Of a stretch of DNA of 10,872 bases, positions 4,760 to 10,872 are shown piece by piece. The stretch's first letter is position 1; the number at the start of each line of letters is the position of its first letter. The notes under the pieces are model-generated. The model was not told the origin of the DNA, did no database searches, and saw only the letters and a list, made by a program, of their open reading frames with translations. Source of the stretch: Methanosarcinales archaeon. Lineage in GTDB: Archaea; Halobacteriota; Syntropharchaeia; Alkanophagales; Methanospirareceae. The translations under genes and the position numbers were made by a program. Where the stretch lies: positions 1 through 10,872 of the forward strand of contig DAOUYX010000037.1 of the NCBI GenBank assembly GCA_030665925.1. Reading direction: 5' to 3'.

Positions 4760-6574
4760 TTTACCCTTTCTAACCACATATATCTATCTTTTTTAATATC
4801 ATAAAAATAAATATCCAGCCGTTCCGCATCCAATGCCTCAACTAAACCCGTTGATAGTTTTGCTTTATCAAGCTGTTCTCTTGCTTCACCTGTACCTATT
4901 TCTTCACGCAGGAATTTATTTTTGATGTTTATTAATGTTTTCAGCCGTTCCTTCACGTATTTATCGTATGTGTCTTCAACTACTGGTTTATGCGCTAATG
5001 TAGGGGATGATGGGCAGACTCTTTCAACATCAGTTACCGGGGATTTATAAACAATAACGAACATTAATGGACTATTTATCAGATCTGAAATCTGTGTTTC
5101 TGTAAGTTTTGGTTTAAGGTCACCAAAGAATTCATCAGTTATTTTTGGTGTTGCATGAATACAACCCGTAATACATCTTTCTACTGCTGCCATATTTGCC
5201 CGGTTTGTTAGGAACATGGAAATATCCCGCCCTACTTCTGCAAGTGCTTTCTCGAAGTTCTCCGTTAGGTCAGGCGCTGTTCCATATCTCTTTGTTCCAT
5301 GCGCATGTGATAATTCGTGTATGCACGATTCATCACTATAATATGCCAAATCATTTTCGCACATAAAAATCGTGTTTATCTCAGAGCGGTAAAAGCTTCT
5401 TTCTCCTTTTATTACCTCTATCTTTGCTTCTGGGCATATATCATCTTTCCAAAGTCGCCAAATCTGTAACCGCCCTCGCACAAAAGCATCGAGCGTGCGT
5501 TCATCCACCGGGACCGCACCTTCTACCATTGTTCGTAAGCTTTTCATTACAAATTCGCTTGCCTTGGGTAGTTCCCTGAAAAGTGGAAACATCTCTTCCG
5601 GTACAAGTAGACATATACCTCCTTCATGTGCTACTGCGCCTACACCATCGAAATCACCATAACCCGAATATGCTGTTATTTTATAATTCTTCAATAGTCG
5701 CTGGACTGCTTCACGAACTTTTGGAGCGACAACAGCACCTGAATAATCAACACTGGTTTCATAGTATTTGTCTTCAAGCATGTAATATTTCATACCGCCA
5801 TACTCTTCCTCCTGGAGACAATCTTCTATCATACTCGTAATTCCCGGGCACGCCCCGAGTACTTGCCCGACTTCACGACTTAAATTCCACGCTGAATTTA
5901 CCATTACACGGTTTGGTTCTAATTCAACCCACCAGAGATTATAGGAGAACCAAGCAGGTTTACCTATCATTTCTTTTATTTCGTTCACGTAGATGTCTCG
6001 TACATATAACAGACCACCTGGGTATAAGACAAGATTGGGCATTTCTTTGGGGCATTTAGAGATGCTATATACTTTTTTGCATACTGGCTTTAACTTGGCT
6101 GCTTTATAATACAGCTTCTCATACATGTCTTTTGGCATGAAATAACGCCGAAGAAATACATGCGTTCCCGCAACTGGGCGTTTACTTTTACCGAAGACAA
6201 TCACCAAAGCATCTGCAAGTTCTGAATAATAACACGTGAAAACAACACCGCCACGCGTGGAGAAATAGGTTTTGTAAGGAGTACCCGATAATGCTGTGAA
6301 CCATATCAGGCCTATCTTTAAACCTTCTCCGTATGCCCCCCGCATCTCACATGGTTTTTCTTCACCACCGAGCATGAATGCTTTGTAGGTTATCCCTTTA
6401 CCCCGGTCCTTTATCCATGTTCCAAACCTACCCTCTTCTATTTTCACTGCTATTCTGTCGAATCCTACTGATTCGTGCTCAGCATCCAGCGAATTTTGGA
6501 TAAGTTCCCTTACAGCTAAAAATTCATTCCAACGTCGCCGCTGCCCATAAGTCGCTTATATTGATAGTGTCCAT
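4756..6574 (-). CDS. GHKL ATPase fused to HExxH peptidase-like region, frameshifted start
   Basis: A large protein with an N-terminal Hsp90/histidine-kinase type (GHKL) ATPase. The N-box is RELIQNSLDAE (6478-6510), the G1 box WIKDRGKG and the G2 box GAYGEGLK follow (residues 11-18 and 37-44 counted from a GTG at 6447). PVAGTHVFL may be the next conserved segment. Further on, IHELSHAHG carries HExxH (residues 377-381, bases 5305-5319), followed by FEKALAE, whose Glu could be the third zinc ligand, so a zinc peptidase activity is likely. The GTG at 6447 would remove the N-box, which binds Mg-ATP, so it is unlikely to be the true start. The N-box frame is open up to the TAA at 6556 but holds no ATG, GTG or TTG. 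An ATG at 6574 in another frame (MDTINISDLW) joins after skipping one base of GGG (6544-6546), giving about 605 residues. GHKL proteins of phages include the T4 rIIA type; a conflict or host-takeover role is inference. Confidence 0.8.
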
Positions 6575-6732
6575 ACTAATTCTTGTTTTTCTATCAAATC
6601 TGATACTTCCTCTGGGATAAAGGACGCTTCTTCGGCAAATTCTGGTGATTCTACCGCTACGTATTCTATCGGGCGGATTCCTTTCGCCGCTGCTATTTCT
6701 TTTGTGAGCCCGTATTTTTTGTAGATGTCCAT
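6556..6732 (-). CDS. 58-residue acidic small protein
   Basis: A 58-residue acidic product, MDIYKKYGLTKEIAAAKGIR at the start, then PIEYVAVESPEFAEEASFIP, ending VWTLSI. I take the ATG at 6732, four bases after the preceding stop, over a TTG at 6759 that would overlap that gene. No strong ribosome binding site is visible. No family recognised and no metal or membrane features. Its 3' end overlaps the ATG (6574) proposed for the GHKL-HExxH protein, and its TAA lies in the same frame as the N-box region that follows. Readthrough of that TAA would fuse the two; I consider that less likely than a +1 shift. Confidence 0.65.
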   Translation of the reverse strand: MDIYKKYGLTKEIAAAKGIRPIEYVAVESPEFAEEASFIPEEVSDLIEKQELVWTLSI

Positions 6733-6736
6733 GCTA

Positions 6737-6988
6737 TCAATTCTTACTATTGCTGGCAAACATTATAAAACTTCCCTTACTTTTCAGTTTTTGCAGAGTT
6801 ACCAAGTCATACGGTAAAGCCTGCCTGTGTGGACATGGTTTCCAACATTCTGCACAGGATAGGAACAACCCTGTTTCATCTGTGCATCCTTCCTCTTCTT
6901 CTATTAAACATCCCAAATGTACCTCGCCTGTTCTATCCGTTAGTTGCCATTCCTCTATTCTTTCATCACACAACACACATATTTTCAT
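6737..6988 (-). CDS. Cysteine-rich zinc-binding small protein
   Basis: An 83-residue protein starting at ATG 6988, with AAAGGA just before it. A longer frame from a GTG at 7030 would add 14 residues that have no ribosome binding site. The first zinc site is Cys4-x2-Cys7 with His24-x2-Cys27 (KICVLC and VHLGC), a classic CxxC-HxxC finger. A second cluster has Cys35, Cys45, Cys48, Cys52 and His54 (SCAECWKPCPH). Two small zinc modules suggest a nucleic-acid or protein adaptor. It is the second of two consecutive cysteine-rich genes in this block. The exact family is not recognised. Confidence 0.75.
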   Translation of the reverse strand: MKICVLCDERIEEWQLTDRTGEVHLGCLIEEEEGCTDETGLFLSCAECWKPCPHRQALPYDLVTLQKLKSKGSFIMFASNSKN

Positions 6989-7070
6989 TTCCTTTTCCCT
7001 TTTTGTATAATTTTGGTAGTGAGCTCGCAAGCGGTACCCAAAACCTTTCGCCTAATTGTATAATTACCAT
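6966..7070 (-). CDS. Possible 34-residue overlapping gene
   Basis: ATG 7070 overlaps the stop of the zinc ribbon gene (ATGGTAA at 7064-7070) and the frame runs 34 codons to TGA 6966, overlapping the start of the next gene by 23 bases. The product begins MVIIQLGERFWVPLASSLPK and ends basic. GGGGAG lies only 2 bases before the ATG, too close for an ideal ribosome site. It fills a 75-base gap in an otherwise gapless block, which is the main argument for it. It could equally be a spacer read by chance. Confidence 0.3.
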   Translation of the reverse strand: MVIIQLGERFWVPLASSLPKLYKKGKGNENMCVV

Positions 7071-7207
7071 CTCTCCCCTTTATACTTTGCTATAGCCTTG
7101 CTTCCACAATCTGGGCACACCGCCACGCCCCACTCGTCTCTCCCGGGGTGAGTAAACTTTCTTCCACAGTCCATACACGTGTAAACTCGTGGCCTATTGT
7201 ATTTCAA
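7064..7207 (-). CDS. 47-residue zinc ribbon protein, TTG start
   Basis: A minus-strand frame from TTG 7207 to TAA 7064 encodes 47 residues with two knuckles, YTCMDCGRKF (Cys11, Cys14) and VCPDCGSKA (Cys31, Cys34), the layout of a rubredoxin-like zinc ribbon, followed by a basic end (IAKYKGERW). TTG is chosen because the only ATG (codon 12) would cut out the first cysteine. AGGTAAATAG, which includes the stop of the previous gene, stands just upstream as a modest ribosome site. The start lies two bases after the stop of the 233-residue gene. Likely a nucleic-acid or transcription accessory protein by analogy with other small ribbons; the actual partner is unknown. Confidence 0.72.
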   Translation of the reverse strand: MKYNRPRVYTCMDCGRKFTHPGRDEWGVAVCPDCGSKAIAKYKGERW

Positions 7208-7209
7208 AT

Positions 7210-7911
7210 CTATTTACCTATTGCTTTGTTCGTGGGTATATTCACCGTTATCGGTTTGACCCACTCATCTATTGGTATATCACAAGCTCTGTTTTCAGTG
7301 TGGCAATCCTCTCTATATCTTAACAAGAAGTCTTTAAACATCCCCGGTCTTGACCAGTGATCACCATATTTTTGTATTCTGTTTTTTACCCATGCGTAAA
7401 TAGTTTGATAATTCACTTTGTTCTCGTTTTTGATATACTCAATAAAAAGCTTAAATTGCTCATAATCGGTTTTCCGCATTTCTTTTATCTTGGATTCTGA
7501 TATATCTAAAGCTTTTGTTTTAACATGCTCTTCAAGCCTCTCAATCGCTTTCAGCTCTAACTGAAGTAAAAGTCTTCTTCGTTCATCATCTGTAAGATTT
7601 ATCCCTTTGGATCTTCCTGAGATCCAATACCAACCCTGCTCATGTTTGTATCTGTTTATGATAACACCATATCCAAGCGTACATCTTTTCTCGAAATAAT
7701 CATAAAAGTCTTCTTCTATCTCGGCTACCCACTCTGCAAAATCTGCGTCTATGAGCAAATCCCCTTCTGCACTCCTCTGGATAGGTCTTTCTTTTTGGTG
7801 TCCCAATCCATTTTGTAATACTTCCTTCCATGTCCGAGAACCTTTCTCTTCTGTGAATTGTTGATATTCGTCTTCAGAAACTTCTGTTATAATTCGTTTT
7901 ATTTTTTCCAT
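7210..7911 (-). CDS. Putative ribbon-helix-helix N-terminal protein
   Basis: A 233-residue protein. Residues 4-35 (IKRIITEVSEDEYQQFTEEK then SRTWKEVLQNGL) have the strand-helix-helix pattern of ribbon-helix-helix antitoxins and repressors, in which 'SEDEYxxFxxxKGxxTWKEVL' is a common layout. The rest (residues 45-233) is mixed helix and strand with WYWISGRSKGINLTDDERRR near residue 93 and a helical, charged middle; I do not recognise it. The start is supported by GAGGAGGGGT upstream of the ATG. It lies six bases after the winged-helix gene and two bases before the zinc ribbon gene. A regulator or replication-initiator role would suit its position beside the repeat-rich control region, but the C-terminal part shows no motif that proves it. 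Confidence 0.75.
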   Translation of the reverse strand: MEKIKRIITEVSEDEYQQFTEEKGSRTWKEVLQNGLGHQKERPIQRSAEGDLLIDADFAEWVAEIEEDFYDYFEKRCTLGYGVIINRYKHEQGWYWISGRSKGINLTDDERRRLLLQLELKAIERLEEHVKTKALDISESKIKEMRKTDYEQFKLFIEYIKNENKVNYQTIYAWVKNRIQKYGDHWSRPGMFKDFLLRYREDCHTENRACDIPIDEWVKPITVNIPTNKAIGK

Positions 7912-7917
7912 CAGGAT

Positions 7918-8154
7918 TTACCCCTCCTCTTTCCACCGGTCCTCTATTTTCTCAGGATGCATTATTAAGGCATCCACCCCATCAAATTCTATCCAACCCA
8001 GCTCTTCCGCTATTACAATATACTCTCTCAATGTCTTCTTTCTGACCACTGCTGTCTCCAACATTATTGCTTTCTTAAGTTCTGTGACGGTTGTCTTCTC
8101 TTCTTTTTCCTTAAGAATTGCTCTTGCAATTCCTTTTAGAGGTGTCCAAGGCAT
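7918..8154 (-). CDS. Small winged-helix DNA-binding protein
   Basis: A 78-residue protein, first gene of block C. The sequence reads as three helices and a wing: WTPLKGIARAILKEKEEK, then TVTELKKAIMLETAVVRKKT, the recognition-like helix LREYIVIAEELGWIEF, then a wing and DALIMHPEKIEDRW. This is a standard winged-helix plan for a transcriptional regulator, assigned by pattern. AGGAGAG before the ATG with 7 A residues between is a good ribosome site. The TATA-rich stretch at 8217-8231 is well placed to drive it leftward, and the repeated ACATCTGT boxes 120 bases upstream are plausible binding sites, making autoregulation a reasonable inference. Confidence 0.8.
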   Translation of the reverse strand: MPWTPLKGIARAILKEKEEKTTVTELKKAIMLETAVVRKKTLREYIVIAEELGWIEFDGVDALIMHPEKIEDRWKEEG

Positions 8155-8175
8155 TTTTTTTCTCTCCTATTTTAG

Positions 8176-8200
8176 ATATTATATTATATTATATTATATT
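8176..8200. repeat. (ATATT)5 tandem repeat
   Basis: Five perfect copies of the pentamer ATATT, uninterrupted, in the predicted 5' leader of the winged-helix gene. Low-melting DNA of this kind is common beside origins and promoters. It may also vary in copy number through slippage. Function not shown. Confidence 0.85.
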
Positions 8201-8216
8201 ACTTCTTTAAATAGTT

Positions 8217-8231
8217 TATATATATATATAT
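8217..8231. promoter_or_regulatory. Alternating TA stretch, likely promoter TATA
   Basis: An uninterrupted alternating TA stretch of 15 bases. Read leftward it supplies TATA elements whose predicted transcript start is about 8190-8195, giving the winged-helix gene a leader of about 40 bases that includes the ATATT repeat. The stretch is also easily melted. Confidence 0.55.
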
Positions 8232-8271
8232 GTCTTTGGAAAACTACGATGGTCTATTCGCCAGTGATGTC

Positions 8272-8320
8272 ACATCTGTTACATCTGTTATGTTACATCT
8301 GTAACATCTGTAACATAAGG
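8272..8320. repeat. Iteron-like array of ACATCTGT(T/A) around palindrome
   Basis: Two copies of ACATCTGTT (8272-8280, 8281-8289), the spacer ATGTT (8290-8294) and two copies of ACATCTGTA (8295-8303, 8304-8312), then ACATAAGG. The centre forms an 18-base palindrome, ATGTTAC-ATCT-GTAACAT (8290-8307). The direct 9-mer GGTCTATTC flanks the set at 8251-8259 and 8319-8327. Directly repeated 9-mers in an AT-rich divergent region resemble replication iterons or a multi-site operator. Both readings fit; the sequence does not choose. Confidence 0.75.
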
Positions 8321-8365
8321 TCTATTCTCGCATCAAAAGTTACAAATACAATGTTTATTTATATA

Positions 8366-8374
8366 TTTATATAC
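8366..8374 (+). promoter_or_regulatory. TATA box for 61-residue gene
   Basis: TTTATATAC centred about 25 bases before ATG 8393/8396 predicts a leaderless transcript starting at or near the start codon, in keeping with the lack of any Shine-Dalgarno there. Confidence 0.5.
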
Positions 8375-8392
8375 TAATATATTATTATAATA

Positions 8393-8578
8393 ATGATGGG
8401 AAAAATGTGGGATTGGATGAAGATGTACGTGAGCGAAAAGGGAGAACGGAAGCGGAGACAAGAAGAGTTGGAAGAAAGCTTTGATAGAGTGGATGCTATC
8501 AAAACCTTGAAGGACTTTGGTATTATTTCTCTCCATGATTACTGGATACTTATAGGAAAATATAAAATTGTGGTATGA
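8393..8578 (+). CDS. 61-residue charged small protein
   Basis: A rightward gene from ATG 8393 (or the adjacent ATG at 8396) to TGA 8578. The product begins MMGKMWDWMKMYVSEKGERK, continues with a very charged helix (RRQEELEESFDRVDAIKTL) and ends in a hydrophobic, aromatic stretch (GIISLHDYWILIGKYKIVV). No family recognised. The TATA box 25 bases upstream and the absence of a ribosome binding site both point to a leaderless message. It is isolated, with the iteron-like region on one side and the convergent block D on the other. It could be a regulator of the divergent control region, but there is no direct evidence. Confidence 0.6.
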   Translation: MMGKMWDWMKMYVSEKGERKRRQEELEESFDRVDAIKTLKDFGIISLHDYWILIGKYKIVV

Positions 8579-8593
8579 ACGCAGAAGGAGTTA

Positions 8594-8643
8594 AAAAGAT
8601 AAAACCCCTCCGTTCCGGTTCATTCCGTTCTGGGATCAGAACG
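8594..8643 (-). terminator. Candidate terminator of block D
   Basis: CGTTCTG-GGAT-CAGAACG (8626-8643) is a perfect 7-bp stem with a 4-base loop, overlapping the stop codon of the leftward gene at 8636-8638. Further along the leftward RNA a run reading GGTTTTATCTTTTT (8605-8592) follows after about 20 bases. U-rich 3' ends are the usual archaeal signal; the hairpin is more distant than in a bacterial terminator. Confidence 0.4.
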
Positions 8644-9196
8644 CCTTTGCCTTTCCCTTTCCTTCATTCGCCTTTGTCTTCAGTTCTGTATTCTCTCGCT
8701 TCAAATCATCCATTTGCTTCTTCAAGTCTTTTATCACATCCGCTGCATCTGGTTGTCGAGATCCATACTTTTTTGCTCCGCTTGGTGTCAGTCCTACATC
8801 TTCAAGTAATATCGAGTTCTCTATCTGACTGAACCTGTTGTACACGTCCGTGGCGCTGAAAAACATCGAAAGCAATGGGCGAGCACCCATCATTGCTCTT
8901 CTTACTCGCTTTTCGATAGGCAGGTCATCACGCAAAGCTGCGGATACGATTGCATACAAAGACCCCCCGTAAACTTCACCAGCTCGGGTGCCCAGCTTTA
9001 TGGAAGCCTCTTCATCCCCTGCCATCTCCACCGGGTTGAACGGCATGATCCCCTCTTCTTTGATAAACTTCTTCCCGGCAGGCGTTAGGATTTTGTCTAT
9101 ATCTAACTTACCACCCGTCAACACTAACGATCCCTCGCTATCAACACCCTCCTCCTCTTTTTCCTTCGTTTCTTTTCCATCTTTTTCTTTATCCAT
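8636..9196 (-). CDS. 186-residue protein with C-terminal coiled coil
   Basis: A 186-residue protein with a charged, low-complexity N-terminus (MDKEKDGKETKEKEEEG), a central region including LTPAGKKFIKEEGIMPFNP and RRAMMGARPLLSMFFSATDV, and a C-terminal coiled coil from about residue 148 (ADVIKDLKKQMDDLKRENTE) ending in a Lys-rich tail. GGAGG lies 9 bases before the ATG, so the start is firm. It is the last gene of block D, four bases after the 170-residue gene. No family recognised. Charged termini plus a coiled coil would suit a multimeric virion, scaffold or DNA-associated protein, but that is inference from composition only. Confidence 0.78.
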   Translation of the reverse strand: MDKEKDGKETKEKEEEGVDSEGSLVLTGGKLDIDKILTPAGKKFIKEEGIMPFNPVEMAGDEEASIKLGTRAGEVYGGSLYAIVSAALRDDLPIEKRVRRAMMGARPLLSMFFSATDVYNRFSQIENSILLEDVGLTPSGAKKYGSRQPDAADVIKDLKKQMDDLKRENTELKTKANEGKGKAKAF

Positions 9197-9200
9197 CTTC

Positions 9201-9713
9201 TTATTCCTCCTTACCTTCAGGTTCTTGGTATGTGTCCTGTGCAGTTGCCAATTCCGAAATAACCGCTTCCAAATCAGCCACCCGCTCAGTTACCAATTCA
9301 ATTTCTACCTTATCCTTCCTTATGTGCGCTTCTATCCCCTTTACTTTGTAGAACACCATAAACGAATCAAACCCGGTGCCAAATTTTTCACGCAGGTCCT
9401 GTAAGAACTTATGGAAATGTGTAACAAAATCTTTCCTCTGTTCTTCTGTATCTATGTAAAGGTGAACAATAACTTTATTCTTGTCTCTATCAGCCCACCA
9501 TTTCCAGTCTCTAACATCAAAGTGCTCTCTAATATCCTTCGTAAGCTCTGTTATCTTCTCCATGAGTCCTTCCCGGATCATTGGTGTTTGTAATGCAACA
9601 TTAACTAAATCGCCAAGGTTGCTACCTTTTACAAACTCCATGAATTTGTCCGACTCTATTATCTTCCCTGCCATTTTCCCTAAACCACCAAAAATTCCAC
9701 CTTTTTCTTCCAT
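9201..9713 (-). CDS. 170-residue unrecognised protein
   Basis: A 170-residue product. The N-terminal part (MEEKGGIFGGLGKMAGKIIE) is glycine-rich and amphipathic. The middle has alternating strands and helices (KVIVHLYIDTEEQRKDFVTH, then FDSFMVFYKVKGIEAHI, then KVEIELV), a beta-alpha-beta pattern like a ferredoxin-like fold. The end is an acidic helix and tail (VADLEAVISELATAQD). WKWWADRDKN near residue 71 is a distinctive aromatic patch. It starts two bases after the preceding stop, with AAGGAG inside the end of that gene, so translation is probably coupled. I recognise no family. Together with its two neighbours it forms a block of possibly structural genes. Confidence 0.78.
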   Translation of the reverse strand: MEEKGGIFGGLGKMAGKIIESDKFMEFVKGSNLGDLVNVALQTPMIREGLMEKITELTKDIREHFDVRDWKWWADRDKNKVIVHLYIDTEEQRKDFVTHFHKFLQDLREKFGTGFDSFMVFYKVKGIEAHIRKDKVEIELVTERVADLEAVISELATAQDTYQEPEGKEE

Positions 9714-9715
9714 TT

Positions 9716-10872
9716 TTATTCCGCTTCTCCTTTTACGTCAAAATTCATGCTAAACCCCCCCTCCTCTTCTATTTCTTTTACTTCCAGTTCCGACTTTCCC
9801 GCCAATTTCTCCTTCAATTCGCTTTCACCCTTGCTTGTCGAGGTAGTAGCTCCCTCTTCTTTCTTCTTCTCCCTTTCTTCCCCTCCTCTTCTTTTGTTTT
9901 TCGCCCCCCTCTTGTCGCTTATTTCCGTTTTGAAATACTCAGTTCCCAATTCAAGTAGTCCGCTGACAGCAGTCCCAAGTTTTAACAGCATGGTAATACC
10001 ATCTGGCGTTTTCTCCAACATCTGCATTGCTTTTTCTGGATCCGTTCTTGCAAGTGCCGTTAATATTTCTTTTTGTAATTCCGCTTTCAGCTCAAAAGGC
10101 TTCTTAAAAGCCAGTTCTGTAATCCCTACTTCTTTTCCACCGTTACCACCTCCAGGGTTCGCAAGCCGGGCACCAAACTTTTCAATAGCACTTTCCAGAC
10201 GTTCTAATTTCTTGTCTTCGAGCGTTCCAACAAGTTTGTTAACCGCGTCATCAAATGTACTTGTCCCCTTTTTTTCGCCCCCAATCCCTGCTAATACTTC
10301 CTCCTCTGCTTCTTCTTTCTTCTTCTCGATTGTCTGTCTTAACCTACCCTCAAAACTTTCTTCCTGTCTTGCCAATTCAGGTGATGGTGGCACATCCGTA
10401 TAATCAAACCATTCACTCCAGATGATCTTACCGTCTGAATCAAGCGCATTCAATTTGACTAACCCACCACCGCCTAACGAATTGATTAGGTCTTCTCGCT
10501 CAGGAATTTTTGGTCCCGGGAATGTGACGCTTGGGTTCAGTAGTTTCCCTCCGTCTTTGATTCTTACTCGTACTTCGTAGGTCTTGACGGGTATTAACGG
10601 ATTACCTTCTATCGTGTACCTATGTTTCTGTTTTGGTCTTCCTTTGCCCCCTTCACGAGCATAAATACTATAGACACCAGGGCCGAATTCATCTTTTATT
10701 TCTTCTTCGGTGGGAATGTGACAAAAATCGTGTGTTAAACTAATTGAGTCTTCTCCTGGGGCTCTGCGGAACTTAATGATCACATCTTCGGGCGCATACT
10801 CGCCTTCATGTTCACCCTTCCCACTAATTGATGTTTTCCCCTCACTTACTGCATCACTTCCCGCTACATCCC
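9716..10872 (-). CDS. Large unrecognised protein, N-terminus beyond window
   Basis: At least 384 residues are visible. The first usable start in the window, a GTG at 10783, is probably internal, because the frame stays open with sensible sequence (SEGKTSISGKGEHEGEYAPE) to the right edge. The N-terminal half (residues 30-165 as visible) is beta-prone (HRYTIEGNPLIPVKTYEVRV and KIIWSEWFDYTDVP). The middle is a long helical and coiled-coil stretch (RLRQTIEKKKEEAEEEVL), then a glycine-rich turn (NPGGGNGGKE), another helical region (ELKAELQKEILTALARTDPE) and a strongly charged low-complexity tail (KRRGGEEREKKKEEG). No family recognised. Beta domain plus long helices plus charged tail would suit a virion, tail-fibre-like or scaffold protein. 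This is composition-based inference; block D starts upstream of the window. Confidence 0.82.
   Translation of the reverse strand, partial: DVAGSDAVSEGKTSISGKGEHEGEYAPEDVIIKFRRAPGEDSISLTHDFCHIPTEEEIKDEFGPGVYSIYAREGGKGRPKQKHRYTIEGNPLIPVKTYEVRVRIKDGGKLLNPSVTFPGPKIPEREDLINSLGGGGLVKLNALDSDGKIIWSEWFDYTDVPPSPELARQEESFEGRLRQTIEKKKEEAEEEVLAGIGGEKKGTSTFDDAVNKLVGTLEDKKLERLESAIEKFGARLANPGGGNGGKEVGITELAFKKPFELKAELQKEILTALARTDPEKAMQMLEKTPDGITMLLKLGTAVSGLLELGTEYFKTEISDKRGAKNKRRGGEEREKKKEEGATTSTSKGESELKEKLAGKSELEVKEIEEEGGFSMNFDVKGEAE

Noticed and set aside
6556..6558. Readthrough of TAA fusing the 58-residue gene to the GHKL protein
   Set aside because: Archaeal recoding is known for TAG (pyrrolysine), not TAA, and a single-base shift from ATG 6574 is simpler.
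8272..8320. CRISPR-like repeats
   Set aside because: Units are only 9 bases, adjacent, with no unique spacers; iteron or operator fits better.
9747..10403. Rightward 218-residue Ser/Pro-rich frame
   Set aside because: It is the mirror of a charged low-complexity leftward gene, with no promoter or ribosome site of its own.
10783..10872. GTG 10783 as true start of the right-edge gene
   Set aside because: The frame is open and protein-like to the window edge, so the start probably lies outside.
1..10872. tRNA, rRNA, insertion sequence or integrase attachment site
   Set aside because: No cloverleaf, rRNA-like segment, transposase motif or terminal inverted repeat was seen on either strand by eye.

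Overview
The window looks like a piece of an archaeal mobile element, most likely a virus or viral-type plasmid. The evidence is indirect but consistent. Promoters are TATA boxes about 25 bases before predicted transcript starts, and several plus-strand genes appear leaderless. Where a ribosome binding site exists it is GAGGTGA or GGAGG-like. Genes are very short, tightly packed and linked by ATGA overlaps. Two recognisable products (a DUF932 protein and a VVA0879-type zinc protein) belong to phage and plasmid families. I see no rRNA, tRNA, CRISPR array or metabolic gene. The host cannot be named from this window; a euryarchaeon of the methanogen or ANME kind would fit.

Layout: almost everything is transcribed leftward, in four blocks. 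Block A (1-1329) holds a three-pass membrane protein, a 41-residue acidic peptide and a protein of at least 266 residues running off the left edge. Block B (1732-4368) holds a zinc ribbon protein, DUF932, a 56-residue protein, a VVA0879-type zinc protein, a 68-residue protein and, beyond a terminator-like hairpin, an SH3-like small basic protein. Block C (4580-8154) starts with a winged-helix regulator and a protein with a ribbon-helix-helix-like N-terminus. It continues with two small cysteine-rich proteins and a 58-residue protein. It ends with a large GHKL ATPase fused to an HExxH metallopeptidase-like region, and a 59-residue protein. Block D (8636 to beyond the right edge) encodes three unrecognised proteins rich in coiled coil and charged sequence, possibly virion-related.

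Blocks A, B and C each start at a divergent intergenic region, and each region also fires one short rightward gene (67, 47 and 61 residues). The region at 8155-8392 is the richest. It carries (ATATT)5, a long alternating TA stretch, four 9-base repeats of ACATCTGT(T/A) arranged around an 18-base palindrome, and a flanking direct repeat GGTCTATTC. It is the best candidate for a control region or replication origin.

The most interesting gene is the GHKL-HExxH protein. The reading frame containing its N-box continues 36 codons upstream of the first usable start codon, up to a stop codon, with no start in frame. An ATG in another frame joins it cleanly after a single-base skip in a GGG run. This means either a programmed +1 frameshift, a disabling mutation, or a one-base sequence error.
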